Source of the DNA: Helichrysum umbraculigerum
Taxonomy: Eukaryota; Streptophyta; Magnoliopsida; Asterales; Asteraceae
DNA: 64,000 nt
NCBI GenBank assembly: GCA_949592205.1
Contig: CATIUR010000003.1
Span: forward strand, 81,682,501-81,746,500
Direction of reading: 5' to 3'
Under the pieces are notes generated by a model. The model did no database searches, was not told where the DNA came from, and saw only the letters and a program-made list of their open reading frames with translations. Positions 43,187-54,502 of this stretch are shown here, piece after piece. Position numbers and translations under genes: made by a program. How positions within the stretch are numbered: position 1 is the stretch's first letter; each line of letters starts with the position of its first letter.

Positions 43187-43264
43187 GGTACCATATACGG
43201 TACCTTAAGTGCCGTATACGGCCCTTAGGGTGCCGTATATGGCCCTTAAGGTGCCGTATACGGG
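43187..43264 (+). repeat. GCCGTATACGGC palindrome array upstream of R6 TATA
   Basis: Four units with a period of 21 or so bases alternate a GTATAC-centred palindrome with CCTTAAGG or GGTACC-like palindromes. The array lies about 120 bases upstream of the TATA box. R9 has the same array in the same place. Confidence 0.88.
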
Positions 43265-43386
43265 GTCTCTTGCCTTGTTGGGTGCCGTTTGACCCCCCCC
43301 CCCCCCCTTGGTCCGCTTGCCCCGTATGCTTCTTTGATGCTTGTATTTGGTGCTTCAAGACTTGTACCAAGGCTACCTCCCTTCTC

Positions 43387-43396
43387 CTATAAATAG
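43387..43396 (+). promoter_or_regulatory. R6 LTR TATA box
   Basis: CTATAAATAG, followed about 50 bases on by a CT-rich tract typical of plant leaders. Confidence 0.75.
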
Positions 43397-44686
43397 TGGC
43401 TTCATTTCCACCATTCCACGCACCATTCTTACATTTCACACTCTCTCTCTAGTTTCTCTCTCTAGCACTACTCTTAGGAGTTAGAGGAGAAGCATTCTTG
43501 TAGTTAGTTTGTTAGTTCTAGGTTAGTAGTTAGTTAGTTCTTGGTTAATATTTAACCAAGACTAACGAAGGGGTAATATTGTAATATTGTTGAAGATTCT
43601 TTGAGGGGCTTATTTGTAATATTGTCGGAGATATTTTGGAAGTTCCGCTCGTTGTAATCTTTCAGCATATATTTAAGCTAAGCGCTACTTACGGTTATAT
43701 CTTTCCTTATCTATCATAATGCATGTTATTATTGTTATTATGCTAGCTTTAGGATTACTTGCCATGATTAGTGAGTAGTTATATTGTGTGTATGTTGTGA
43801 TTTAGTTAGTCATTAATTGGGTTGGTGTCATTATGAAACATCGGAGGTAACGTTATACGGCTTTCATTTGTATAGCGATGGAAACATCACGAATGTGTGG
43901 AGTACAGAATGTGGAAGCTATGAAAGTCGTGGGCACAATCCGTTGTGGAATAATGTTCCCAACTATATATTATAAATGAAAACACGGTGCTTTGATTACA
44001 CGTTCCATCCATGATCTTAAATCAATTAATGCCCTTCCACCGATAATCGTGGTTAAAACCTTTTTGATAAGACGTCATATCATGGGTAATTAACTATCTG
44101 TGTTTTGGTAATAAAGCTGTGGAAATACTAAACTAGTAGTGTACACTGTGAATAACTCTTGATTAAATATCTGAGTTTAAATAACATGGTCTAGTTTTGA
44201 AGCTGTAAAAATACTATTTTAAACAAGTACTGTACACTGTGATTAAACTAGGGATTTATTGGTTAATATCAAGTGAGGGTTGATTTAAATCATAAATGGG
44301 AAACTCTGATCTAAAATACAAACTTAGTTTATGAATCCAGAAAGGAAGACGTTGAATCATTAAGTATTCTAACCTTGTCTATCACCTCTGGATCCTACAT
44401 AACCATTGATGGAAAGTAATCAAACACCAACCATGTCTTAATCTTAAATGTTTTATTCAATTGAGTATTACTGTGGTGTTAAGAACGATCGGACCATTAG
44501 CGGGTCTGTTACTCTATTCATGCACCCAGGAATCTTTGTATTCCAGAAAAGGGTCATTGTTCCGTCACAAGGGCAATGTTGAGAGTCGAACAACCTACTC
44601 CGATCAGAATCACAACGGCTTAGTACTCAGTGACATGATGATTGAGCAATCAATCAGTAGGATGCTAATGCTTACACCATAAATAC

Positions 44687-45340
44687 TTAAGCCGTTGTGT
44701 AGGACGTACCCGTAGTATTGTTTGAAAGGTTACCCCTCATCTTCAGCGGTGGACATTTAGCTAGGAAATGTCCAGTGACTCCACATCCGAAACAGGCTCT
44801 TGCTCTACAGTCCTTGGTCAGGTGTCCATATTTATCGCATTTACCGCAAGGGACGGTGCATGGTCCTCCGTGATGTCGGTTGCATGAACGGCAAAAGGGT
44901 TTGCTTCCAGCATAACCCCGTACTTTCTTTGATTTAGTAGCAGAGGCCCTATCCTTTTTGATCCTTTTGGTCTGCAGTTGATGAGAGTTGTTACAAGCAT
45001 CTTCCTCCAAGGTCCTCTTACAGGAAACATTAGGTCGAGCCGTTGATGGTGTTAAGTTGTCAACCGAAGGGTCTGCGTCTTGGAGAGTGGGATGAAGTGT
45101 CAATAGCTTCCTTATGCTGTTTTCCATGGTTAGCAAGCGAGTCCCGTGATCAAGAAGTCGAGCATGATTTTGACCGATGCATTGACGGAGATCAATTATT
45201 TCCTTTTTCGCATCCGCTAGTTGGTTTTGTAGAGTATTGACGGTTTCATTGATAAATTGTGTAGCTTCGGTGCTTATGTTAACAGGGGTATCAGCAATGG
45301 TTGAAATGGTAGTTTTGGAAGGTAGTGCACATGTAGTCAT
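44687..45340 (-). CDS. R7 coiled-coil, basic and zinc-knuckle protein, 217 residues
   Basis: The start at 45340 (MTTCALP) matches the R1 second-ORF start (MTTHS). A longer in-frame start at 45391 reads through the R8 LTR and is rejected. The parts in order are a coiled coil at about 27-78 (NETVNTLQNQLADAKKEIIDL), a basic stretch at 124-142 (KRIKKDR, KSKK), a Cys/His cluster at 147-161 (SKPFCRSCNRHHGGPC), then two CCHC knuckles: C165, C168, H173, C178 and C183, C186, H191, C196. R1 keeps only the second knuckle intact. The gene is open although nothing else of its element is left: R8 begins 26 bases upstream of the start, and the stop codon lies at the junction with R6. The true C terminus may therefore differ. 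Its role is unknown. Confidence 0.75.
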   Translation of the reverse strand: MTTCALPSKTTISTIADTPVNISTEATQFINETVNTLQNQLADAKKEIIDLRQCIGQNHARLLDHGTRLLTMENSIRKLLTLHPTLQDADPSVDNLTPSTARPNVSCKRTLEEDACNNSHQLQTKRIKKDRASATKSKKVRGYAGSKPFCRSCNRHHGGPCTVPCGKCDKYGHLTKDCRARACFGCGVTGHFLAKCPPLKMRGNLSNNTTGTSYTTA

Positions 45341-45366
45341 TAATCCAGATGAGCTTTCTACAGTTC
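44691..45366 (-). mobile_element. R7: remnant of an R1-like element
   Basis: Only the second ORF and 26 bases upstream survive between the truncated R6 LTR and the start of R8. The join with R6 has a short shared TTAAG, which suggests a deletion. Confidence 0.6.
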
Positions 45367-45958
45367 TGTAACACCCGGTCAAAAATGTCAATTTTCGCGC
45401 CCAATTTAAACATCAATTACTCGTATTTAGTTACGTATTAATGCTAAAATACTTAAAACTTTTATACATATAATTATATAAATGTACGTGATTATTTGTA
45501 AATGTTCAACCCAACACGAGTTTGGGAGAAACGAAATAACACGAAATCGAGACCCGGATGGATCGGCCCAGACCCGCGGACTGAACCCGAACCGACCCAC
45601 CCCTTTTCCCCTCTTTTTATCTCATTTTCTTCTTCATTTTGGTACACACACATCAAAACTCCATCTCTCACTCTCTCCCTCTCTACCTCACGGATCCGCC
45701 ACCACCATCATCATTTTCATAATCATCAACAACAACAAGACCAGCAACAGCTCACCATCATCACCATCTTCATCTCCTTCATCATCGATCTCGGTTTCAT
45801 CATCACCATACCCATTTTCGGTTCCATTTTGATTTGGTAAGAAAACCTCCGATTTCCACTTAAATTTGTGTTTATATCACTTACATTATCATGTATAAAC
45901 ATTGTATAAACTGATTATGTCCAAAAACAACACAAAAATGCGTTTTTAAAGACAAAAA

Positions 45959-46275
45959 TACGAGCAGTTCGTCGAGCGAGCCGAGTCGAGCAGCGAACTG
46001 AGCAACGAGCAACGAACTGAGCCGAGTTGATCTGCGAGCCGAACCGAGCAACGAACTGAGCCGAGATGCGAACCGAACGAGTTGAGAGCCGAGCTGAACT
46101 GCGAACCGAACCGAGCAACAAGCTGAACGAGCTGCGAACCGAACCGAGCAACGAGCTGAACGAGCTGCGAACCGAACGAGTTGCAAGCCGAGCTGAGCTG
46201 CGAACCGAACCATGCGAACTGAACCATTGCGAACCGAACTAGCGAGCCGAGCTTGCGAGTTGAACGAGCGAGCCG
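45959..46275 (+). repeat. CGAGC/GCGAACCGAAC degenerate tandem array in R8 LTR
   Basis: Words such as GCGAACCGAAC, CGAGCAACGAGC and GAGCTGAACGAGCT recur, with a near-exact 38-base period around 46100-46180. It occupies the LTR position where R1, R2 and R3 have hairpin arrays. Confidence 0.85.
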
Positions 46276-47852
46276 AACTGACCTGGTCTACGAAATGAGT
46301 TTTGCCCAACGATTCGACATTTGCGTAACAACTACACTCTTTACAATGATGACTTACGTACAAAAATTATATTTTTGTGAAGTAGACAACGAAACGATTT
46401 TAATAATGATTTAATTGAGAATTATTATTATTTCAAACCGTCACAAACGGGCCGTACACAATTCTAAAAACTAAACAACAGAAGTGTACTTTCATGACAC
46501 GTTTAGCTAAACCGGTTAGTATCTTACCCATATAACCTCACGTGTTTAGGGCATTAGGAGGTTACCATTCGGACAACACACTTATCGTAGGATCGCTGAC
46601 AACTCACCAGGTGAGTTTCATAGCCCCACTCTTTCTACTGTTTTTACTGTTTTCGGGGTGAAACACATGCTCAACAATTGTTTTCGAATTATATTAATAA
46701 ACTTTTATAATTCAAACTTTCTTATATTACTGTTATGTAATACAAATGTGTAATACTTAGGAATTACACCCACCATACTGTTCTGAAATAGTATCAATAC
46801 TTAACCTAGATAGGTTACAACCGTACACTGTTAGATTGTTGGAAAACAATTACCACTACATGACTTGATTAAGTTATCACTATCCATTGACCATATTGTC
46901 ACGGGACAATACTATCACTTATACTAGAACTGGTTAGTTCTACCTACACTGGACAACAACTAGACTTTTACAGGATTAGTTTCCCTTTCGGGACTACGAC
47001 TGCTCATACAGTCCTGGACTTCTAAACTGGAATAGTACCCAAGTAAACAACAACCAAGGATTTCAGATACTTGCTAGGCTGAGGCTAGGAGTATACATTA
47101 GTGACAAACGTTAGTATAGGATCTTTATACTAATACAAACCAACTAGGTGATGACCGTTCATACCTAGGCCCAATGCGATACAATTAATATCTAAGTATT
47201 GTACATACATATTTAGATACAATATATTACTTCATGCGTGGCATGATACACTATTACTTGTGCATATAGATTTGACTTATATATATGTATATATATATAT
47301 ACTCGTACACTATATCAAGCACTTAGTGCTTCTTACAATTTACATATGCATATTGGCATACATACATACAAACATAACTACTCAAGTCATGCGCGTCGTA
47401 GTACGGCTGGCTCTCATTTACTTAGCTAAGTCTGTCGTAGTACAGCTGGCTCTACATTTCACCAGTCGGGCTTGTCGTAGTACAGCCAACTCAATTACAT
47501 ATTTTTGCTTGCAAGCAATACGGACGATGTTCTAGAAGGGACACACAACGATGCCACGGTAAAGTGGGCACAAAACGATGCCACGGTATTGCAGTGGGCA
47601 CAAGGACGTATTCGCGGTAAAGCGATACACTCACGGATGGGCGGGCTTATGCTTGTGATCCACAACAGTTAACGGGTCGGTGAGATTTCACGCGAGGTCA
47701 TTAGCTCAGTATTTGATTAAATACTCTATCGTAGTTCTGCAGGACTGCACGGTTACTCATACTCAGCAACGGATCGGCGAGCTTATACTCGAGATCGTTG
47801 GCTCAGCATTTGGATAAATGCTCTATATTAGTTCTGCGGGACTACAATTTAC

Positions 47853-48114
47853 GTTGCCGGAGGCAACACTACATGCCAGGTAGGCATGCCGATTATTACT
47901 CAACATCATATGACGTGGTCATACATTTACTTGGACTATACTCAGGCAGGTTTTGCCTCGCATTAGTTTATTTCACTTATACCATATAGGTATCTAGGCA
48001 TGAATTGCCACACCCCCGATATGACGCAGTCATACACTTGATAGTATTTAGGCATGTATTGCCTCACGATTGTAGACTCACTATACCTTATAGGTATCTA
48101 GGCATGGTAAGCCT
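47853..48114 (+). repeat. Covarying mini-palindromes in R8 LTR
   Basis: GTTGCC-GGA-GGCAAC (47853-47867), CATGCC-AGGTA-GGCATG (47872-47888), TATGAC-GTG-GTCATA (47909-47923), AGGCA-GGTTT-TGCCT (47944-47958), GGCA-TGAAT-TGCC (47997-48009), TATGAC-GCA-GTCATA (48020-48034), AGGCA-TGTAT-TGCCT (48050-48064) and AGGC-ATGGTAA-GCCT (48100-48114). Confidence 0.85.
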
Positions 48115-48615
48115 CATTCCTTACGTACTTAGGTACACACCGCTACTTTTAGGGTAGGAAATACCTAGTGAAATGTATACACATTGGTGTTACACCTTTA
48201 ATACAATACAAATCAAAATACAGGGATTTCGAACTACTTTTCAAAACATACAAGATTTACACTTTATGTTTTCAACTAACAATCCTATGAACTCACCAAC
48301 TTTATAGCTGACTCGTTTTAGCATGTGTTGTCAGGTGCCCAGCAGGATTAGGATTGCTACAAGATTTTGCTAGCTCGAGTCGCATGTTTTCCAACATTTG
48401 GGACCACTCTGCATTTACTTTTGTATTTACGAAGTAAACATTTGAATATTATTGTCAAACTCGCAACGTTGTAAATGTTTTATTTTGGGAAATGTAATAA
48501 ATATTTTCAAACGTCTCATTTAGAGTCGTTTGCTATATCTTTACGCTTTGATATTTGATTTGGTAACACCCGACCCGACCGCTTCCGCAACCCGAAATTT
48601 GAGGGTGTTACAGAT

Positions 48616-48628
48616 TGGTATCAGAGCC
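48616..48628 (+). other. R8 primer-binding site (initiator Met tRNA)
   Basis: TGGTATCAGAGCC lies three bases after the LTR. Confidence 0.95.
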
Positions 48629-50042
48629 TAAGGTTGTAGTGAACTAGGTTGCATTTAGTGGGCCTAGACTATAACCGTTAGGCAGTATTCCTCGTTTGGT
48701 ATAACTGGTTCAGGATTTACATCATACGAGTTTAATTTAACATAGCGTAGCTAACTATGTACAATTAAATAAAGATAATGTGATATCTGAAAGGGGTTAT
48801 ACTGGAACAGGAATGCAATAGTTGACTCTGATTGTTATGTGCTAGACACCCTAGGCTATTATATCTATTGTAGGTATATATGAATAGGCCTTACATGTGT
48901 ACTACTTCTACGTATCTATATATATGTTGAATATCTATATAACACAATTCCGCTGTACAATCATATACTCGCGAAGAGGTACATCGCCGTCTTCCTCAAT
49001 ATCACAACTCAACACTCTCTCCGTATGTACGCATAGGAGAATACCACACTTATCGTTGAACCTCGGGAAGGAGGTATAAACAGTACCAATGGGGATGGAA
49101 ACCCACACATGCTAAACATTCACAAAATCTAAGACAAACCAACGAATCTTTCGCCTCTGACCATCTAGGTTACAACTGGATTAGTGTTGACTAAGTCCAT
49201 AATAAATTAATTATCTCAATCACAACTTGATCATTTAGATCAATCAATTCAATACTGTGGTGCCTTAGCACCTACATTTTAGCCTTTGTGCTACAACTGG
49301 GAAATTCGAACTTCAACACATTTTGGCCTTGGAGCTACAATCAAACAACACACGGCACGTGGTGCTGCAATCACACGGTATGTTGATACCGCAATTTGGG
49401 CACGTTAGTGCAATCCTCATAGTATGTCGATACTACAAATCATGGCACGTTGGTGCTACACTCACAGTACATGGGTACTGCAATTATGGTGCCGCGGGCA
49501 CTACATTTCGGCACGCTGTGCTACACTCAGGCTCGATGAGCTACTCTCAATATGCATGTAGACTTGCTATAGTTACATGTACGATTTATGTATACACTTA
49601 ACTAATTGGGCACGAGGTGCCACGTCTGACTCTTACTACGCACGTATACTTGTATAGTTACGTGTACACCATATATGTATATACGACAACTAAGGCATGT
49701 GACGCCTCAATCGATGAATACACACTGATATCACCTCACACATGGGTTGTGTTGGTAGACCCCGCTTCAACACCACCTAGGGCACTGTAGGTGTCACATT
49801 CACCGGCATAAATGGCCGTATAGTATTCTAGTACTACACTATTGTCCGTAGGACTACACACAACAACATAGTCTTGACTGACTACTCTAGGTACACAATT
49901 TGGTCGTCATTACGACTACACATTGAAACTACAACATAATTAGTCACAACACTTGGAAAAACGTGAAATTCATAGCAACGTAACTACGGTTAACTCGACA
50001 ACAGTTACTTAAACTGTTGTATCAACACCACAAAAGGGTAGA
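48629..50042 (+). other. R8 leader, no gag reached
   Basis: The first 250 bases resemble the R1 leader. The rest has no gene. It includes the 22-base-period hairpin run at 49259-49541. Confidence 0.75.
49259..49541 (+). repeat. 22-base-period array of covarying hairpins
   Basis: Perfect small palindromes start at 49355, 49377, 49400, 49421, 49445, 49466, 49489, 49511 and 49531, spaced 20-24 bases. Examples are GCAC-GTG-GTGC, GGTAT-GTTG-ATACC, AGTAT-GTCG-ATACT, AGTAC-ATGG-GTACT, GTGCC-GCG-GGCAC and GCTC-GAT-GAGC. Arms differ among units but pair within each. Spacers are 8-9 bases, rich in A, C and T. Looser units start at 49259. Confidence 0.88.
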
Positions 50043-51926
50043 TGTCGCGTCCCCAGCGGTCGTTCGGGTTTTACCCCGGTCGTTGAGCCAACTGGCTAGG
50101 GCGCGCGAGCAATGTGTTTTATATTTAGATGCTGGGTATCCTAAGCTTTGATACAACCTAATGACCTAAAGGGTAGTAAGTGGTACGTATGACTCAGGTG
50201 TCGTTCTTCAAACTACAACGGGCATAGGATCTTAGGAGGATTAATTATCTTTTGTAATTTAGCTGGGATTTTTTTTAAAACTTTTGATAGGTTGGTTGGT
50301 TTTCTAATCTAATTACTGAAATTAAAACTAAATTAAAGACAGGGGTTTGTACGGAGAACGCAGAGAAATCAAGATAAGGAATATGTTTGTTGTGACTTCG
50401 GCAATGTTATTGGATGAATAGTTATAGAGGGATAAGATGTGATGATTAATTCGGGGAGGTCATAGAAACTTTATTGGTAATAAAGTATTATGCATACGAC
50501 CTTTCCTCTTCTCCCACGTATTTGTATTAACGTTATATCGGATACTCGGTCGTTTTACAGCTTTTCCGTTACACCAATTAGGGTTCCAGATGACTCACTG
50601 AATATTTCTACATTTCTTAATGAGCTACAACTACGATCCTATCATATATCTAATGTAGAGTTGTCCGCAATCAGATACACAATATGTCACATGGATAACA
50701 GTTATAGAATGTCCAGTACACCGGAAGTTCTCCCAAATGCACAGACCAACTCAGCTGACAACTATCCTCTAGTCCAGGTCCCCATTTACAGTCATCCAGA
50801 GGACGTTGGTATCATGGCATGAATTGTTGATTGAACAAAAACATGAACAGGGATTAACCCGCGGAACCGGTTGGGATAATCTGTCTAGCGGCCAGCTGAA
50901 TTGTTCATCATTAATTATATAATCATCACAACTATTACATGCATGTTAACCTACTTGTATTATATCTATCATGTTTATGAAAACCTAATTATTAAGGCAG
51001 AAATAGTGTTATTGTATGTCTAGCATGCAGCACCTAAGCAACAATCAAACAAGAACATGCAAGGGCACGGAATACTAGCATAACAATGACTGACCGAATA
51101 ACTAGATCATGAATATCCCGGAAGTTGTCCCAAAGATATACAATAAACAAGCATGAACCTAATCTGTCTCTAATCCTATGCTTCGTGTCCCTCAGATTAT
51201 ATTTCAATCAAGGGAACAGCGACCATGTTGAGTTCATTGATCATCATACACAGAATAGGTTGCAATCCTACTTCTAGCAATGGGCCCAATTCTAGGGAGG
51301 AGGATACAAACCACAGCATAAGTTGGACAGATACTAAGGGCAGAGGTTCAGCTAGTAAATTCACAAACAATTAAAACTCATACAGACAGAGTGACAGCAT
51401 GTTTACAATTGGGACCATTATTTCCACAACGGATTGTGCCCACGACTTTCATAGCTTCCACGTTCCGTACTACACACATTCGTGATGATTCCGGCGCTAT
51501 ACAAATGAAAGCCGTATAACGTTACCTCCGTTGTTTCATAATGGTGTAATCCCAATTGCATATTAAATAATAACTATCCTAACATTGCATACATCACAAC
51601 AAACATTGATTTGTCTAGCCTAGCATAATTCTAGCATTCATTCCTAAGCATGCATAAGAAAGCATAATTAAAAGAATAAATACGAGAGATTGTATTAAAC
51701 CTGATTAAGAGAATAATACAGACAAATCTTCACAAATCTGAAGTCTCGGAGTAACTCCGTACAAAAGCTACTAAGAGCTTCTACACTAGCCTACTAATTC
51801 TCCTCTAACTCCTAAGAGTATTGCTAGAGAGAGAATGCTAACCTAAATCTAGAGAGAGAGAGATTTTAGAGAGGGAAAGTGTGAAAGAATGAAAATGAGG
51901 TGTGTTGTGTTGAATGAGGAGGTCCT

Positions 51927-51936
51927 CTATTTATAG
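51927..51936 (-). promoter_or_regulatory. R9 LTR TATA box
   Basis: CTATTTATAG on the plus strand, i.e. CTATAAATAG in transcription order. A GA-rich tract (CT-rich in the RNA) follows downstream at 51825-51890. Confidence 0.75.
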
Positions 51937-52045
51937 GGAAAGAGTAGGAAGCATGGTACAAGTCACAAAGCATGAAGCACAAGCACCAAAGCGCATACGG
52001 GGGGTATCGGACCAAGGGGGCATACGGCACCTTCCAAGGCAAACA

Positions 52046-52120
52046 GCCCCGTATACGGCACCCTTAGGGCCATATACGGTACCCTAGGGGCCGTATACGG
52101 TACCTAGAGGCCGTATACAG
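52046..52120 (-). repeat. GTATACGG palindrome array upstream of R9 TATA
   Basis: Four units with GTATACGG or ATATACGG cores are separated by CCCTTAGGG, GGTACC or CCTAGAGG. The array ends about 110 bases upstream of the TATA box, the same arrangement as in R6. Confidence 0.87.
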
Positions 52121-52634
52121 GGGGGGTTGGTGTCCCGTTTGCCCTCCGCTGATTCTTCGGTTGCTTGGTTCGTCCGTATCTTCTTCGTTCGGGCTCCGTT
52201 TTGCTTGATTCTTGCTCCGTTGGATTCGTTTTTCCGTTACGCTTCTAATGACACTAAGTTTGCCAAATTTGGAAGTGGTTGACTTTTACGCGTTCCGGTT
52301 GACGATCGGCGAGCTTCCGAGCTTCATATCTTCTTCGTTTCTCGTCCGTTTCTTCCGATTCTTTCACCTCCGGTGTTGGTTTTTCCTATAGAATTATAAA
52401 ATATGAATTAAGATTTGATTCTATAAGAAAATTGAGAGCGGAATATTTAAGGTGATTAATTTGCCTCGGTTTGCGTGTAAATTGGATGTTTTACCGATTT
52501 TTGTAGCAACGTCTATTTTTAGACTACCTTGGTGATTTTTAGTGATAAATTATGTTTTTGAAATTTTTCACCAAAGAATAGTCCAAAAAGTGCGGAATTA
52601 TGCCCTTAAAAACATGACTTTTTGAGTCACATCA

Positions 52635-54502
52635 AGTATCCCACACTTAGACGTTGCTTGTCCTCAAGCAACACTCATCAACATTCCCTTTGAAAACATT
52701 TTTAAACAGGGTTTTTAGGGAGAGTTATGATATTTCTGTTAGTCACCGTTTCCTTATATGAGTAGATAGTTTCAGAAAACAAAGGAAAAGTAAGATGATC
52801 CTTTCGGAAACAAGAAATGATTCTCATAGGCATACTTCCAACTCTCGGAATGTGGAGTATACACGACCAGGCGATCTCACATAAGGTGGTCACTCAATTC
52901 ACTCAATAGTGTATCGGGTTTCCTATCAATCTAGATCAAACGAAATCGATCATAAAGCTAGTCATGCAGTACTCATCGTCATAGGCTTGATCGAGAATCG
53001 GATCTCCACCACTTAGGTGAGAACGGCGCTAATTATCCCAAGACATTCGGGGGTTGTAATGTTTTGTGAGGGTTAAGGGGGTATGGATAAGGGAATTTTT
53101 GGTTTGTAAGGGTGTTGCTTATCTTAGGCTTCCCAAGAATCATGAAAAACTTATTTGTAGAAGTAGCTACTCGTCTTCTGTCGGATCTTCCTTTAAATGG
53201 TTGATACTTTGAAGCACTTTGAGCTTTATTTTCTTCTTCTTCTTTTTTTTTTTTATCTTGATCAATTCGAGTCTTTTTTTCAGGTGCTAATTTTCCCGCA
53301 CCGTTGTTCTCTTGTCTCTCTTGTGTGCTAATTTTCCCGCACCTTTTTGAGAGGTTTGATTCTTTTATGGAGAACACGAACGAGTAGGATAATCGAGTTG
53401 GATATTCTTCAAGATGTTCTTCATAACCTCAGAAATTCCAAGATAAGGTTTTGGGAATTTGGGAAAGTGGGTTTGTGATTAGGGTTTTGAAGAAATGAAA
53501 GGTTTAGGCTCAACAGCGTTTTCTAGGCGGATCATCGGTACTAAAAATGAGCATCGGAAGGGTTTTGGGCTTGAAAGAGAAGGCTAAAAAGGGGTTCAAA
53601 TCCTAAGGAATGTCAAGGTCATTTAATTGCGCCTATACCGCGTACGGTACACACCAATGTGGTCTCGAAGCGCATGTCAAGAGCAAGTTCTAATTCAGAG
53701 ATACATGCATCGGCACACACACAAGAAATGAACAATATAGCATTAAAAATGAATGCTTTTAAGGCTCAAAACCTCACTGCAAACTTGGGTTGTCTGTGCT
53801 TGGTCATGCGATGCCCCTCTTTGATTGTCGTTTCTTGTTTAGGAAATTTCTACCTTAATTTCCTTAAGTTTTTAAAATATTTTCCTCATATTTTGAAAAT
53901 GATTTCTTTCAGGCATATCAAAACTCAAAAATTTAGAGTTAATCGTAAGATTTAGCTCATTTTTTAGTTTTTATTGAAAAAAATTTTTGAAAAAATTTTG
54001 AAAAATTTTAGGGAACATTTTCTGAGATATGCCATATAGACATAAAAATCGTTTATCCAAGGTATTCTATACCTACCATCCCACACTTAGAGGAACATTG
54101 TCCCTAATGTTCTCTTGAGTTGAGATTTTACGACCAAAATCCCACACTTAGAGTTTGAACATGTAGGCAGATGTTTTCTAAATGTTTAATTGGGCTGGAA
54201 TCCCACACTTAGTGATAAGTTAGGATGTGGCATAGATTTATAACATGCAAAATGAGGTAAAAATAGAATTATTGGAAACGGAGGGAGAAAGGTTAGAAAA
54301 CTCCCCATTCAGTTTACTGGACAGGACCAGATTCGTGTAGGCGTGGTGCATGTGATATGCTGGATTTGAGGACCAGTCTCTTTTAAGAACAGCCATTCCA
54401 CACAAAGCTAAGTTCTGCAATAAACGTCAACACAACAGTCACATCTCGAAAATAACAGAGAGTTTATAAAATCTAAGTGCTGAATGAAAATAACTAAATA
54501 AA
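52635..54502 (-). other. R9 3' non-coding block, motif repeats and PPT
   Basis: This is 1.9 kb without a gene. ATCCCACACTTAG (inverse of CTAAGTGTGGGAT) is at 52638-52650 (PPT), 54078-54090, 54139-54151 and 54200-54212, with flanks shared with R5 and R6, for example AGGAACATTGTCCCTAATGT after the second. Confidence 0.75.

Larger units (their letters stand above)
35524..44690 (+). mobile_element. R6: decayed non-autonomous Athila-like element, gag-protease-helical protein
   Basis: The order is a partial 5' LTR (cut by R4), PBS, gag with several stops, protease, helical region, 3' non-coding block, PPT and a 3' LTR truncated at about 44690. The gene order is the same as R5 but the LTRs are related to R9. 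There is no RT or integrase. It is the oldest-looking coding sequence in the window. Confidence 0.9.
42659..44690 (+). repeat. R6 3' LTR, truncated
   Basis: It starts TGATGTGACC, like the R9 LTR. It contains the GCCGTATACGGC array (43187-43264), a 15-base C run (43293-43307), a TATA box (43387-43396), then sequence matching the 5' LTR up to about 44690. The final 420 or so bases are missing. Confidence 0.88.
45367..48612 (+). repeat. R8 5' LTR (3246 bp)
   Basis: It runs from TGTAACACCCGG to GAGGGTGTTACA and is followed by a PBS. It has the family layout of R1 and R3 but a different array (45959-46275) and dense mini-palindromes (47853-48114). Tandem copies of GTCGTAGTACRGC occur at 47396-47490. 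Open frames in the array are repeat artefacts. Confidence 0.9.
45367..50042 (+). mobile_element. R8: 5' end of a Ty3/gypsy element, cut by R9
   Basis: The 5' LTR, initiator-Met PBS and about 1.4 kb of leader are present before R9 inserts. Coding sequence and the 3' LTR lie outside the window. The five bases before R9 are GTAGA. The R8 leader start is homologous to R1. Confidence 0.85.
50043..52634 (-). repeat. R9 3' LTR (2592 bp)
   Basis: On the plus strand it runs TGTCGCGTCCCC to GAGTCACATCA. A TATA box (CTATAAATAG inverse) is at 51927-51936, and the GTATACGG array at 52046-52120 lies upstream of it. It is related to the R6 LTR at both ends and around 51419-51560. Confidence 0.93.

Noticed and set aside
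43014..43439. 141-codon minus-strand frame in the R6 LTR
   Set aside because: It runs through the GTATACGG array and the C run. There is no sign of coding selection.
45881..46363. Ser/Arg/Ala-rich open frames on the minus strand
   Set aside because: They are translation of the degenerate GCGAACCGAAC array in all frames.
49355..49541. CRISPR array (regular spacing)
   Set aside because: Units are palindromes with different sequences and spacers are only 8-9 bases. The context is a plant retrotransposon leader.
50490..50822. 110-codon open frame, also at 61717-62049
   Set aside because: It is found in both R9 LTRs only, with no start context or domain. It is an LTR artefact.
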